Assembly (NCBI GenBank): GCA_965219935.1
Contig: CBDCOU010000003.1
Coordinates: forward strand, 2,604,001 to 2,668,000
Source of the DNA: Bin34 sp965219935
Lineage (GTDB): Bacteria; Chloroflexota; Anaerolineae; Caldilineales; Caldilineaceae
Length of the DNA: 64,000 bases
Reading direction: 5' to 3'
Part shown: positions 1 to 9,452 of the stretch, in pieces
How the letters are laid out: every line of letters begins with the position of its first letter
Numbering within the stretch: position 1 is the first letter of the stretch
Notes under the pieces: model-generated
What the model was told of the DNA's origin: nothing
What the model saw: the letters and a program-made list of their open reading frames with translations, nothing else
Database searches by the model: none
Position numbers and translations under genes: made by a program

Positions 1-486
1 TCCAGTCCTACACGAATCCAGACAACGACTCCGGGTTTGTACACGCCTACCTACAGCTGAACGCGGTGGATGTTGCCCAAGACGACCATGTCAAGAAGGG
101 CCAGCAAATTGGTCTGTCGGAGCTTTACCTCCCACCTGCATGTTCATCTGGCGCCTTTTCACAGTGGAGGAAACACTGGCGATCAAAACCTCATAGAGGG
201 AAGCAGTGCCACACAACGCAATCCTGATGGGAGGCCTTGGACCAAAAGCGATCTCCTGCAACCCCCGGTGCGGGTCAGAGGGCGCATGAACTTTCCCTGT
301 TTTCTGGAGCCTGACTTTGGCACCCAGGCACCGGATATCACCGAGCAATCCTTCCCGCCCAACCTGCGCAAGGTACTGAATCCACGCGACGCCTACGCTG
401 AGATCCCCTGTTCGAAGGCCGGGAAAAGAGCAAATACCCACCAGAAAACTATGACAGTGGAGTGGAGTACAGCACCAATCAACTGA
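1..486 (+). pseudogene. M23 metallopeptidase C-terminal fragment, frameshifted
   Basis: The first 117 bases in frame 3 encode the typical end of a peptidase M23 (LytM/lysostaphin-type) domain: a 'VHAYLQLN' strand and 'VKKGQQIGLS'. The next expected piece, the zinc-ligand strand, appears in frame 1 from about base 127 as 'TSHLHVHLAPF' with its HLH motif. A frameshift and loss of about five loop residues therefore separate the two halves. Frame 1 continues to a stop at 486; a third frame gives a plausible tail ending near 513. The 5' part lies outside the window. Intact M23 enzymes cleave peptidoglycan cross-bridges; this copy is probably dead. Confidence 0.6.
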
Positions 487-582
487 GCCTGACCTACAAA
501 CACACTATATAGGAGGCTGGGAAGTTGCCTGCCATGTCGTCCTGGAAGAGAACTGTGCGAACGAGGAATCGACAGGTATTGT

Positions 583-1055
583 TTGGTACAAATTCGGCAC
601 ACCAAACCCGGTGACCCGAACAGTAGTACAGATGGGTTGGGCCTACACCTATGTGGCGGTGGCTCTCGAGCCACGGACGGGGCGGCTGTGGTGGACTTGG
701 CAGAAGAGCATGAAGGGCGAGGAGATGACCCGCATCTGGGGGCCAAGGATCCAGACATTGCCAGCTGGATCTGGGATGGGGCCGACAGCCACAGGGATGA
801 GGACATGCAGGCCATTGAGGCGCTCCAGGTGGTACAGCTGCCCTACGCCCCGAACTGAACCCGGTGGAACGCTTCTTCCGGGAGGTGTGTCGGGCCGAGG
901 GGATAGTCTATCCGGACCTGCAGGCCAAAAAGGATGCCCTGGAGCCGATCCTGAAAGCCTGTCAGGCCGATCCGGCCCAGGTGCGGCAACTGTGCGACTG
1001 GCGCTGGATCCGGAAGGCCCTGAAGGCCCTACCCGCCGCTACTCAAGTCGTATAA
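583..1055 (+). pseudogene. IS630-family transposase remnant (frameshifted)
   Basis: Pieces of one DDE transposase lie in three frames. Frame 2 from about 635 gives 'WAYTYVAVALEPRTGRLWW', matching the start of the DDE domain. Frame 1 around 760-855 gives 'DGADSHRDEDMQAI' and 'VVQLPYAPN', and frame 3 from 864 gives 'MERFFREV' followed by a C-terminal helix region up to 1055. Joined, these recreate the IS630 signature in which a PYAPxLNPVERFF motif carries the last catalytic acid. At least two frameshifts make it non-functional. The element at 34775-34996 is a decayed copy of the same subgroup. No terminal inverted repeats were identified. Confidence 0.75.
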
Positions 1056-1090
1056 CCATACTGGATTGGTATTACATTCGCGCTGCCGGG

Positions 1091-1210
1091 CGCAACGGAA
1101 TCGACTTTGAATGTGTGGTCGGCACTGAAGTAGTGGCCATGTCCGGGGAAGTGGTAACAGAGACCTTTCGCGACGTTCGGGTTGGAGGGCACAGTGACCC
1201 AAGAAAATGA
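1091..1210 (+). pseudogene. M23 peptidase N-terminal-type fragment
   Basis: Frame 2 encodes 'NGIDFECVVGTEVVAMSGEV', which resembles the M23 strand that normally reads HxGIDF...GTPVxAxxxGxV; the zinc-ligand His is replaced here. It ends at a stop at 1210. No C-terminal half follows, because the minus-strand LRR gene begins at 1314. It is a second M23 scrap in the first 1.2 kb, in the wrong order to be the front half of the fragment at bases 1-486. Confidence 0.45.
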
Positions 1211-1313
1211 ACCGGACCCGAATGGTGCAGCCGACTGAAAATACGCGTAGCGGTAATGGGGCGGGACGGCCTGCGTTCGGGAGCATGTCCCCTCGACTGC
1301 AGGAGCTTCCCGC

Positions 1314-4205
1314 TTACTCCTTGGACCGGGTGTCACGATAACGATGTTTGTCATCGATGGGAGGACAGTCCGGGAGATCGGTGTACAAAAAACCGTAGTA
1401 TTCGCTGGGCAGGTTTGGAAAATAAATCCTGGGATAGCAACCGGTCAGTTGGTTACCTGACACATTCAAGCCTCCCAAGGCGGTCATCCGAGTCCACTCG
1501 AGTGGCAGGGGGCCCGTCAGTTGGTTGTCGCTCAGGTTGAGCGACCGCAGACTGGCGAGTTGGCCCCATTCGGGAGGCAGGGGACCCGTCAACTGGTTGC
1601 CGCCCAGGTAGAGAGATTCCAGACTGGCGAGTTGACCCCATTCGGACGGCAGCGAGCCCGTCAGCTGGTTGTCCCCAAGGATGAGGTCCTGTAGGCTTGT
1701 GAGTTGACCCCACTCGGGAGGCAGGGGACCCGTCAGTTGATTGCCTGTCAGATCGAGGGTCTCCAGGCTGGCGAGTTGGCTCCATTCGGGGGGCAGGGGA
1801 CCGGTCAACCGGTGATCACGCAGGTAGAGATACTCCAGACTTGTGAGTTGGCCCCACTCGGGGGGCAGGGGCCCCGTCAGATGGTTGCCAAACAGGTCAA
1901 GCCTCTGCAGGCTTGTGAGTTGGCCCCATTCGGAGGGCAGGGGCCCGTTAAACCGGTTGCTACTCAGGTCCAGCCACTCCAGATTCGCAAGCTGTCCCAG
2001 TTCAGGGGGCAGGGTGGTCAACTGGTTGCTGCACAAGTTCAGCTGCTCCAGATTGATGAGCTGTCCCAGTGCGGGGGGCAGGGTGGTCAACTGGTTGCTG
2101 CACAAGTTCAGCTGCTCCAGATTGATGAGCTGTCCCAGTGCGGGGGGCAGGGCGGTCAACCGGTTGCTGCTCAGGTTCAGGTACTCGAGGGTGGCCAGGT
2201 CTCCCAGCTCCGATGGAAGAGAGCTTGACGTCAACTGGTTGTAGGACAGGTCAAGCCTCTGCAGGCTGGGGAGCCGTCCCAGTTCGGGAGGCAGGGGTTC
2301 GGTGAATTGACTGTTGTTCAGATCCAGCCGTTCCAGGCTGGTAAGCCGTCCCAGTTCGGGAGGCAGGGGTTCGGTGAAGTCGTTGCCGCCCAGATCCAGA
2401 TGCTTCAGGGAAGCCAGCCGCCCCAGTTCAGGCGGCAGGGGCCCCGACAGCCAGTTGTTGCCCAGGTCCAGGTACTCGAGGGAGGCCAGGCGTCCAATGT
2501 CCGACGGGAGGGTCCAAGCCAGCTGTTGTCCCTGCAGGTCCAGGTGGCGCAGACGGGGGAGCCGCCAAAGTTGCGGCGGGATCGCGCCCGTCAGGGAGCC
2601 CGGTTCCGGCCCGAGGGTTCTCTCCTTGGCGTCGCTGGCATAAAACGCCTGGTAGCCCAGGTCCAGATGTTCCAGGTGGTGCAGTTCCCCCAGTTCCGGC
2701 AGCAGGGGGCCGTTGAAGTTGTATATGGGTGCACCTCCAACCACCCGAACAGCATTCATAGGCGCACCCAGCGCCGTCACGCGTCCGTCCGCATCGAACC
2801 TCACGAACGCACCCATCATGGCAGCCGGTATCGTGCCTATTTTGATAATCCTAAAGGCGGGGACCTCAAACTGCACGGGGGGCGGTTCGGCGGACAGGAG
2901 GGTCTCACCGAACCAGTGGCGGTCCAGGATCTCGAGCACGGCGCGGTCGTTGGCGGACGGTGTCGTGCCCCAGGTTGTGTGCAGGCTGTAGGCCAGGAAG
3001 CGGCCGGCGTGTTCAGGAGCGGCAGCGCAGCGTAATGGGGGCGGTGGCCGCCCACCGGCCGCGGGTGCGCGCAGGGTCCCGGCGGCAATGCCCGCGGGCG
3101 GGCGCAGGCTCCCGGTGGCACCGCCCACACCCGTCAACCCCACCAGGTTCAGGCAGTAGGCCTGCCGGTCTTCGCCCTCCACTTGGGCATCGTCCACGTA
3201 GTGCACGGTCCCGTCGGGGTCCACCCGCAGCAGGAAACGCCAAGGCTCGGGGTGGTCCGGGTCCGGGCTGCCGTCGGCGCGCACCGGGATGCCTTCCGCC
3301 GTGCGCAGGACGGGGTACGGCGGCCGGAACGGCTCCGGCACCGTGAACAGGGGCGCGGCCACCTCCCGCGCCCAGTACAACACGGGGGAGCGGGACGCGG
3401 CAAAGGTGGCCGCCACCCGCGCCCCGGCCAGCTGCAGCTCGTAGCGACCGTCCACGTGCTCCACCCGGTTGTCGTAGGTCCCGGACGCCGTCAGGGAGGG
3501 GGTCGGCGACGGAACCGCAGGTACGAAGGTGGGCGTGGGCGTGACGATGGGCGTGGGAGTCGCCGGTGGCGCGGTGTCCCACACCGTGTGCAGTTCGTAG
3601 GCCAGGTGGCCCACGCCCTCCACGCGGCCTTCGTCCACGTAGTGCACGGTCCCGTCGGGGTCCACCCGCAGCTGGAAGAAGCGGTGGGAAGCGGACCGCG
3701 CCGGGTCCGGGGTGCCATCGGCATGCACCGGGGTGCCCTTCACCGTGCGCCGAATGGGATACGGCGGCCGGAACGGCTCCGGGATCGTGAACAGGGGCTG
3801 CGGCACGGTCCGCGCCCAGTGTTCCACAGGGGAACCGGAGGTAGCGAAGGTGGCCGCGACCCGCGTTCCGGACAGCTGCAGGACGTAGCGACTATCCGCG
3901 TGCACCGCCGGATTGTCATAGTCGCCGGACACCGTCAGGGAGGGCGTCGGCGTGGGCGTGAAGGCAGGCGATGGAGTGGCGGTGGGGGTAGCAGCGGGAG
4001 TGGCAGTGGGAGTGGCAGTGGGCACCGTCGGGGACGGGGACGGGACCTCGGCAGCGGCGCGGTCCGGCAAGGGTCCACCGGGCGTGCGGGAAGTGCATCC
4101 GGACAGACACAGGAGCAGGAGTAGCAGGAGGCTGGCCAGTGCCCGTCGGCCCGTCCGGCGCCATGGAGTGCTGGAAGATGCGAAGGATGGTGCGGGGACG
4201 GACAT
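1314..4205 (-). CDS. LRR surface lipoprotein with two copies of a novel 'RSPV/YVDN' domain
   Basis: A 963-residue protein. I chose the ATG at 4205 because it gives a lipoprotein signal: a basic region, a poly-Leu core and the lipobox LSGC (Cys37). An upstream in-frame ATG at 4328 would bury it. A Pro/Thr-rich spacer (about 45-100) follows. Then come two copies of a domain shared by many proteins here, the first with 'SPVEHWAR', 'FTIPEPFRPP' and 'DGTVHYVDE'. A second Pro/Thr linker separates them, and copy 2 carries an extra Gly/Pro/Arg-rich insertion of about 45 residues. After the junction motif 'WGTTPSANDRAVLEIL' there are about 17 LRRs (roughly 500-930), mixing 23- and 24-residue types and ending in a Cys-containing cap. 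Two adjacent repeats (near 2000-2140) are identical at DNA level. Likely lipid-anchored outside the cytoplasmic membrane as a binding scaffold; the ligand is unknown. Confidence 0.85.
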   Translation of the reverse strand: MSVPAPSFASSSTPWRRTGRRALASLLLLLLLCLSGCTSRTPGGPLPDRAAAEVPSPSPTVPTATPTATPAATPTATPSPAFTPTPTPSLTVSGDYDNPAVHADSRYVLQLSGTRVAATFATSGSPVEHWARTVPQPLFTIPEPFRPPYPIRRTVKGTPVHADGTPDPARSASHRFFQLRVDPDGTVHYVDEGRVEGVGHLAYELHTVWDTAPPATPTPIVTPTPTFVPAVPSPTPSLTASGTYDNRVEHVDGRYELQLAGARVAATFAASRSPVLYWAREVAAPLFTVPEPFRPPYPVLRTAEGIPVRADGSPDPDHPEPWRFLLRVDPDGTVHYVDDAQVEGEDRQAYCLNLVGLTGVGGATGSLRPPAGIAAGTLRAPAAGGRPPPPLRCAAAPEHAGRFLAYSLHTTWGTTPSANDRAVLEILDRHWFGETLLSAEPPPVQFEVPAFRIIKIGTIPAAMMGAFVRFDADGRVTALGAPMNAVRVVGGAPIYNFNGPLLPELGELHHLEHLDLGYQAFYASDAKERTLGPEPGSLTGAIPPQLWRLPRLRHLDLQGQQLAWTLPSDIGRLASLEYLDLGNNWLSGPLPPELGRLASLKHLDLGGNDFTEPLPPELGRLTSLERLDLNNSQFTEPLPPELGRLPSLQRLDLSYNQLTSSSLPSELGDLATLEYLNLSSNRLTALPPALGQLINLEQLNLCSNQLTTLPPALGQLINLEQLNLCSNQLTTLPPELGQLANLEWLDLSSNRFNGPLPSEWGQLTSLQRLDLFGNHLTGPLPPEWGQLTSLEYLYLRDHRLTGPLPPEWSQLASLETLDLTGNQLTGPLPPEWGQLTSLQDLILGDNQLTGSLPSEWGQLASLESLYLGGNQLTGPLPPEWGQLASLRSLNLSDNQLTGPLPLEWTRMTALGGLNVSGNQLTGCYPRIYFPNLPSEYYGFLYTDLPDCPPIDDKHRYRDTRSKE

Positions 4206-4862
4206 GGTGCAGTGGCCGACGGGCAGCGGTCCGCTGCCGATCCCGGATTGTACCCGGCAGGCACCGCCCGGGCAGCGGGCATGGACAGAGACCCGGACCG
4301 GGGACCATTCCCGTTTGGGGAACCGCATTCAGCTCCAGGCAACACTGTCCGGCCCACGGCAACATGACCCAACATGACCGTTGCCAGTACCCACTACGGT
4401 CCGAGTGTTCAAACCGGGGCCGATGCTGCCCATGGGGCCGACACCGAACGGCATTCGGCGTCTGCGTCGGCCCGTACCGAGACGGTTGCCGTCAACAACA
4501 TCTTCAACGATGCCACTCCGCACATCGGAGGTGCCACAAGCATGAACCGGTCCACGGCCCGCGGAATGGGCCCATCCCCATCGAAACCAACCCAACCGGA
4601 GGACCGATCGGATGCTCTCCAGGCACAGCTCAAACTCCGGACACACCTGACACGGAGACCGACAACACAGATGCACGAAACCTTTTCGCGCGCAGGATGT
4701 GCCAAGACCGAGCCTGTACCCATGTCCAAGAAACGAACACCGGGCCGATGGACATCGACAGGCTACGAGTAGACTTCAGTGACAGACACCGGGAAATTCC
4801 ATCCCGCAACCCAATACCCACATGCTGCATCCCCTTCGGCGGAGTGCCGGCATCCAACCAGC
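4206..4862 (+). other. Intergenic region without a supported gene
   Basis: About 650 bases between the LRR lipoprotein start and the glycosyltransferase fragment. The open frames here have low-complexity products with no family resemblance. The minus-strand part next to 4205 should hold the LRR gene promoter. The stretch 4311-4330 carries a motif also seen upstream of the LRR gene ending at 31113 (see separate entry). Confidence 0.5.
4311..4330 (-). promoter_or_regulatory. Upstream motif shared with another LRR gene
   Basis: Read on the minus strand, about 105-125 bases before the LRR lipoprotein start, the sequence is ATGCGGTTCCCCAAACGG. The LRR gene starting at 31113 has ATGCGTTCCCCAAACGG about 90-110 bases before its own start. 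The close match at similar distance suggests a shared control element; its function is inferred from position only. Confidence 0.35.
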
Positions 4863-5186
4863 ATGACCGACCACCTCCCTGTCGGGCGAACCGCACTGGT
4901 ACACGATTGGCTCAATCAGGTGGGGGGCGCGGAATACGTCCTCGAGGTGTTGCATGGCATGTTCCCGTCGGTGCCAATCCATACCAGCCTGTATGTGCCG
5001 CAACGCATGCCGGACCAGATGTGCAGCTGGGACATCCGTACCTCGTGCGGCCAACGGTCCGTGAATCACTCCCCGCACTTTGGCTCCGGAGAGCCTGTCC
5101 GACGGCCCCTCTCCCCGAGTTCGCGGACATCGCGTGGCTGTGGACGGATCGACAGTGGTCCGGTGTTTCCGGCTGGCGGGAACTGA
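4863..5186 (+). pseudogene. Glycosyltransferase family 4 N-terminal remnant
   Basis: From the ATG at 4863 the frame encodes 'ALVHDWLNQVGGAEYVLEVL' and then a short segment ending 'WDIRTS'. This is the characteristic N-terminus of GT4 (GT-B fold) glycosyltransferases, where VHDW and GGAE form the first strand and nucleotide-sugar-side loop. Only about 60 residues are recognisable; after that the frame loses similarity and stops at 5186, against a normal length of 350-400 residues. It is probably a decayed relic of the polysaccharide locus that continues at 9.4 kb. Confidence 0.6.
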
Positions 5187-5257
5187 AAATACCGTAGCCA
5201 ACACTAATCAGCAGCACAGTGATTCCCTGTGCGGTTATGTGATAGCTTGCAAACGTC

Positions 5258-8200
5258 ATGGATGTGCGCGTGAACAACCTGGGGATCGGCCGGCGGTGGT
5301 TGGCCATGGGCCTGTGTCTGTACCTGCTCCTGTCATCGCCCAGTGCAGCTCAAGAGTCCGTGTCGATGCTCCTGCCCGAGGGAGCCGTCGCCCGTCTGGG
5401 CCGGGGCACGATCAAAACCGTGCAGTATTCGCCGGACGGTACCCGCCTGGCGGTTGGGGGCAGTGTGGGCATTTGGCTGCACGACGCCCACACCGGCGAG
5501 GCCGTGTCCCTGCTCACGGTCCACGGGCATGATGTCACCAGCGTGGCCTTCAGCCCCGACGGACGCACCTTGGCCAGCGGCAGCACCGACGAGACCGTGC
5601 ACCTGTGGGATGTGGAGACGGGCACCCTGCGCCAGACCCTCGAGGGTGTTACCCGCGTGGTCTTCAGTCCCGACGGGCGTACCCTGGCCAGTAATGGTTG
5701 GGCCTACACCGTGCGCCTGTGGGATGCGGAGACGGGCACCCTGCGCCAGATCTTCGATGGCCACACGGACTCGGTCACGAGCGTGGCTTTCAGTCCCGAC
5801 GGGGACATCTTGGCCAGTGCCAGTGGTGGTTGGGACGGCACCGTACGCCTGTGGGATGTGGAGACGGGTGCCCTGCGCCAGATCCTCGAGGGCCACACGG
5901 ACGGAGTCACCAGTGTGGCCTTCAGTCCCGACGGACGCACCTTGGCCAGTAGTGGTTGGTACGACGAGACCGTGCGTCTGTGGGATGTGGAGACGGGCAC
6001 CCTGCGCCAGATCCTCGAGGGCCACACGAACGGAGTCCTCAGCGTGACCTTCAGTCCCGACGGACGCACCCTGGCCAGCGGCAGTGCCGACGAGACCGTG
6101 CGTCTGTGGGATGTGGAGACGAGCACCCTGTGGCAGACCCTCCAGGGCCACACGGACGGAGTCCGCAGCGTGGCCTTCAGCCCCGACGGGCACACCCTGG
6201 CCAGTAGTGGTTGGTACGACACTGTGCACCTGTGGGATGTGGACACGGGTGCCCTGCGCCAGACCCTTGAGGACTACATGGGGGAGGTCTGGAGCGTGGC
6301 CTTCAGTCCCGACGGGCGCTCCCTGGCCAGTAGTGGTTGGTACGACGAGACCGTGCGCCTGTGGAATGTGGAGACGGGCGCCCTGCGCCAGACCCTCCAG
6401 GGAGGCCGCAGCGTGGCCTTCAGTCCCGACGGGCGCTCCCTGGCCAGCGGCAGCGCCGACGAAACAATGCGCCTGTGGGATGCGGAGACGGGTGCCCTGC
6501 GCCAGACCCTCCAGGGCCACGCGGACTGGGTCCGCAGCGTGGCCTTCAGTCCCGACGGGCACACCCTGGCCAGCGGCAGCACCGACGGCATCGTGCGCTT
6601 GTGGGATATAGAGACGGGCGTCCTGCACCTGACCCTCGAGGGCCACACGGACCGGGTCCGCAGCGTGGCCTTCAGTCCCGACGGGCGCACCCTAGCCAGC
6701 AGCAGCGACGACGGGACCGTGCGGCTGTGGAATGCGGACACGGGCACCCTGCACCTGACCATTGAGGGCCATACGGACTGGGTCCGCAGCGTGGCCTTCA
6801 GTCCCGACGGGCACACCTTGGCCAGCGGCAGCGACGACGGGACCGTGCGACTGTGGAATGCGGACACGGGCACCCTGTACCTGACCATTGAAGGCCACGC
6901 GGACTCGGTCACCAGCGTGGCCTTCAGTCCCGACGGGCGCACCCTGGCCAGCGGCAGCGACGACGGGACCGTGCGGCTGTGGAATGCGGACACGGGCACC
7001 CTGCTGACCCTGGAGGGCCACGCGGACTGGGTCTGGAGCGTGGCCTTCAGTCCCGACGGGCGCATCCTGGCCAGCGGCAGCGACGACGGCACTGTGTTGC
7101 TGTGGGCTGTGACCGGGGACGAATCCGATCCGAAGGCCCATGGGAACGAACAGGCCTCAACCAAGGATGGCGAACAGGCACAATCACCCCTGCCGCCCGC
7201 CACGGAGATCCTGGAGGACACGTTCGGTCAGTGGCCGGACTGCCTCTCCGGCACCTATCGGCTGACGCGGGCCGGCGACCGCATCACCCTGACGGTGACC
7301 GCCACCCGCCGACCGAACCCGGTGTGGCATCCCTGCGCACCCGTGCAAAAACTGTTCGTGCTGCCGCCGGCCCTGCGCCCTCCCTTCGCCTTGGTGCGGG
7401 AGAGCGCGGTCGAGGCGCTGCCGACCGGCCGGTCCCACCGGGCAGGGGCGGATCCGGACATCCCGCCGGCCTGGAGCCGCCTGCAGATCGCCCCGGACGG
7501 CTCGGTACGGCACAGGGCCGTGCCACCTTCCCGGATTAGGTGGATTACACCCGAGCCGGCCGAACTTCCGGCCGCCTTTCGTCTGCATGCACAGTGGGGT
7601 ACCACGCCGGCGGCCAACGACCGTGTCGTTCTGGATATTCTGGCGCAAACCTGGTTGGGGGTCGATGGTGTAGCACTTCCGCCGGGGATGGTCACACTGA
7701 ACCCCGAGGGCCGGGTTGCGGCCCTACGATGGAAAGGCCGGGATGGGGGATCATCTCGCTTGGCCCGTCTGGTGCCGGAGTTGGCGGAACTCACGGCCTT
7801 GACACGCCTGGATCTGAGCGCGCCCACCGCCTTCGGGACGATCCCGCCGGAATGGGGACGGCTCACACAACTCGCCTACCTGGACTTGAGCGACCACTTT
7901 CTCTTTGGGCCGGTCCCGCCGGAACTGGGACAACTCTCTCAACTCACCCACCTGGACCTGAGTGCGTGGAGTGCGTACCGGATTAGGGCATGGCTCCCAG
8001 ATGAAATTAAACGGTTGAACGAACTCCATTTTCGGGACCCAAGTCTCAACCTGTTGGAGTCACTGCCTCCCGAACTGGGCCAACTGCAGAACCTCCGCAC
8101 CCTCGACCTGAGTCGAAACGAGTTGCGGGCACTCCCCCCGGAATTGGGCCAACTGCAGAACCTTACGCACCTGAACCTGCATTGGAACCGGTTGGAGGCC

Positions 8201-8800
8201 CTGCCCCCCGAGCTGGGCCAACTGCAGAACCTCCGCACCCTCGACCTGAGTTTGAACTATCTGAATGCCCTGCCTCCCGAGCTGGACCAACTACAGAACC
8301 TCCACATCCTCGACCTGAGTGGTAACCGCTGGGCATCCCTGCCCTCATTTCTTTTCCAACTGACCCAACTGCACACCTTGGACCTGAGTGGGAACCAGTT
8401 GGAGGTCCTGCCTCCCGAGCTGGGCCAACTGCAGAACCTCCACACCCTGGACCTGAGTTGGAACGACTTGCGGGAACTCCCTCCCGAACTGGGTCAGTTG
8501 AACCATCTCCACACGCTGTGGGCATGTTCCAACCGGTTGGAGGCCCTGCCTCCCGAACTGGGTCGCTTGTCCCGGTTGGAAACCCTGGATCTGCGTCACA
8601 ACCGGTTGGCATCCCTCCCCCCCGAATTGGGCCGGTTGTCCCGGTTGAAAGCCCTGGTCCTGCATGGAAATAAATTGAACATATTCCCGTCCGTACTCAA
8701 TGAGCTTACAGACTTGAAATATTTGAGTGCGGATTTTGATCATTCAATAGAATACAAACGCAGTAAAATTAACCTTTCAATTCATTGTTTCGATGTTTAG
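5258..8800 (+). CDS. Secreted WD40 + RSPV/YVDN + LRR protein
   Basis: A 1180-residue protein with a signal peptide ending near 'SSPSAAQES'. Residues of about 40-620 form about 14 WD40 repeats with the regular core 'VAFSPDGRTLASGS..D.TVRLWD', enough for two seven-bladed propellers. A divergent copy of the shared module follows (about 660-785, 'FVLPPALRPPF') with two extra cysteines. The junction 'WGTTPAANDRVVLDIL' leads to about 14 LRRs (about 840-1165), mostly of the 23-residue LPPELGQLQNL type. The tail 'LSADFD' resembles the tail of the LRR protein at 28732-31113. WD40 units are highly similar at DNA level, suggesting recent expansion. It has no lipobox, so it is probably released or wall-bound. 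Binding scaffold by inference; no catalytic motif seen. Confidence 0.88.
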   Translation: MDVRVNNLGIGRRWLAMGLCLYLLLSSPSAAQESVSMLLPEGAVARLGRGTIKTVQYSPDGTRLAVGGSVGIWLHDAHTGEAVSLLTVHGHDVTSVAFSPDGRTLASGSTDETVHLWDVETGTLRQTLEGVTRVVFSPDGRTLASNGWAYTVRLWDAETGTLRQIFDGHTDSVTSVAFSPDGDILASASGGWDGTVRLWDVETGALRQILEGHTDGVTSVAFSPDGRTLASSGWYDETVRLWDVETGTLRQILEGHTNGVLSVTFSPDGRTLASGSADETVRLWDVETSTLWQTLQGHTDGVRSVAFSPDGHTLASSGWYDTVHLWDVDTGALRQTLEDYMGEVWSVAFSPDGRSLASSGWYDETVRLWNVETGALRQTLQGGRSVAFSPDGRSLASGSADETMRLWDAETGALRQTLQGHADWVRSVAFSPDGHTLASGSTDGIVRLWDIETGVLHLTLEGHTDRVRSVAFSPDGRTLASSSDDGTVRLWNADTGTLHLTIEGHTDWVRSVAFSPDGHTLASGSDDGTVRLWNADTGTLYLTIEGHADSVTSVAFSPDGRTLASGSDDGTVRLWNADTGTLLTLEGHADWVWSVAFSPDGRILASGSDDGTVLLWAVTGDESDPKAHGNEQASTKDGEQAQSPLPPATEILEDTFGQWPDCLSGTYRLTRAGDRITLTVTATRRPNPVWHPCAPVQKLFVLPPALRPPFALVRESAVEALPTGRSHRAGADPDIPPAWSRLQIAPDGSVRHRAVPPSRIRWITPEPAELPAAFRLHAQWGTTPAANDRVVLDILAQTWLGVDGVALPPGMVTLNPEGRVAALRWKGRDGGSSRLARLVPELAELTALTRLDLSAPTAFGTIPPEWGRLTQLAYLDLSDHFLFGPVPPELGQLSQLTHLDLSAWSAYRIRAWLPDEIKRLNELHFRDPSLNLLESLPPELGQLQNLRTLDLSRNELRALPPELGQLQNLTHLNLHWNRLEALPPELGQLQNLRTLDLSLNYLNALPPELDQLQNLHILDLSGNRWASLPSFLFQLTQLHTLDLSGNQLEVLPPELGQLQNLHTLDLSWNDLRELPPELGQLNHLHTLWACSNRLEALPPELGRLSRLETLDLRHNRLASLPPELGRLSRLKALVLHGNKLNIFPSVLNELTDLKYLSADFDHSIEYKRSKINLSIHCFDV

Positions 8801-8809
8801 AAGGCAGGC

Positions 8810-9080
8810 AAACACACAACGCATCCGCACCCTCACAACATGGGTTGACTGGAAGCATCCCGCTGGAACGGGAGCAACGGTCCCTGCTGTAACTCTGTGT
8901 CTGGAAGACAACAATCTTCTTGGTGCGGTGTCCCGCGAACCGGAACAGCTGACCGATCTGCACTGCCTTCGTCCGGACGGACATCGGTTCACCGACACCG
9001 TTCCCCTGGAGTTGAGCCAACTGGCCTGGTTCCGGAAGTTGGAACTTCACAAAATTCAGATGGGGCCTGGCCGATCCTGA
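8810..9080 (+). pseudogene. LRR gene remnant (frameshifted)
   Basis: Directly behind the WD40+LRR gene, one frame reads 'LTGSIPLEREQRSLL' (from 8845) and another reads 'LCLEDNNLLGAVSREPEQL' and 'VPLELSQLAWFRKLELH'. Together these form two to three LRRs broken by a frameshift. It has no start signal of its own. It is the decayed end of another 24-residue-type LRR gene. Confidence 0.55.
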
Positions 9081-9452
9081 TGCGGATGCGGGAGCGTCGC
9101 CCGCACCTGCAGATCGCTGGGCGGATGCCGGTCCCCTTGTGTTCGATCAGAACGAAATCATCGAGCGTGGGGCCTGCGTATCGCGGCCAAGAGGGGTGTA
9201 CCGGAACGCGGTGCGGGTCTTGCAACACCATGGGATTGCGCTGGCTCAGCCCAATGTGGCTGAGCCAGATCCAGTGGGCGGGACGGTCTGAGCCCTGCAC
9301 CTGCTTGCGGCTGGCGCTCGTGGCCGTCGTGCGCCTGGAACCAATATCAACAAAACTGGAACAGCGCCTACATGGCTCTAGGCGCAACTTCCTTTGTAGG
9401 CTAGCGATATACTTTCCCCGCCTCCATCCGCCTGCCATCATTCACATCACGC
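9081..9452 (+). other. Intergenic region upstream of polysaccharide operon
   Basis: About 370 bases. One open stretch without a start codon (to a stop near 9290) encodes an Ala/Asp-rich peptide that I cannot assign. A small inverted repeat GGCTCAGCC...GGCTGAGCC lies near 9241-9266. The promoter of the operon starting at 9453 should lie in the AT-richer part near 9390-9420. Confidence 0.4.

Noticed and set aside
4374..4772. 132-codon open frame between the LRR and WD40+LRR genes
   Set aside because: Ser/Thr/Ala-rich product without family resemblance, ribosome site or conserved context.
5333..6646. 437-codon minus-strand frame opposite the WD40 repeats
   Set aside because: It is the antisense reading of repeated WD40 DNA; similar shadows occur opposite every WD40 gene here.
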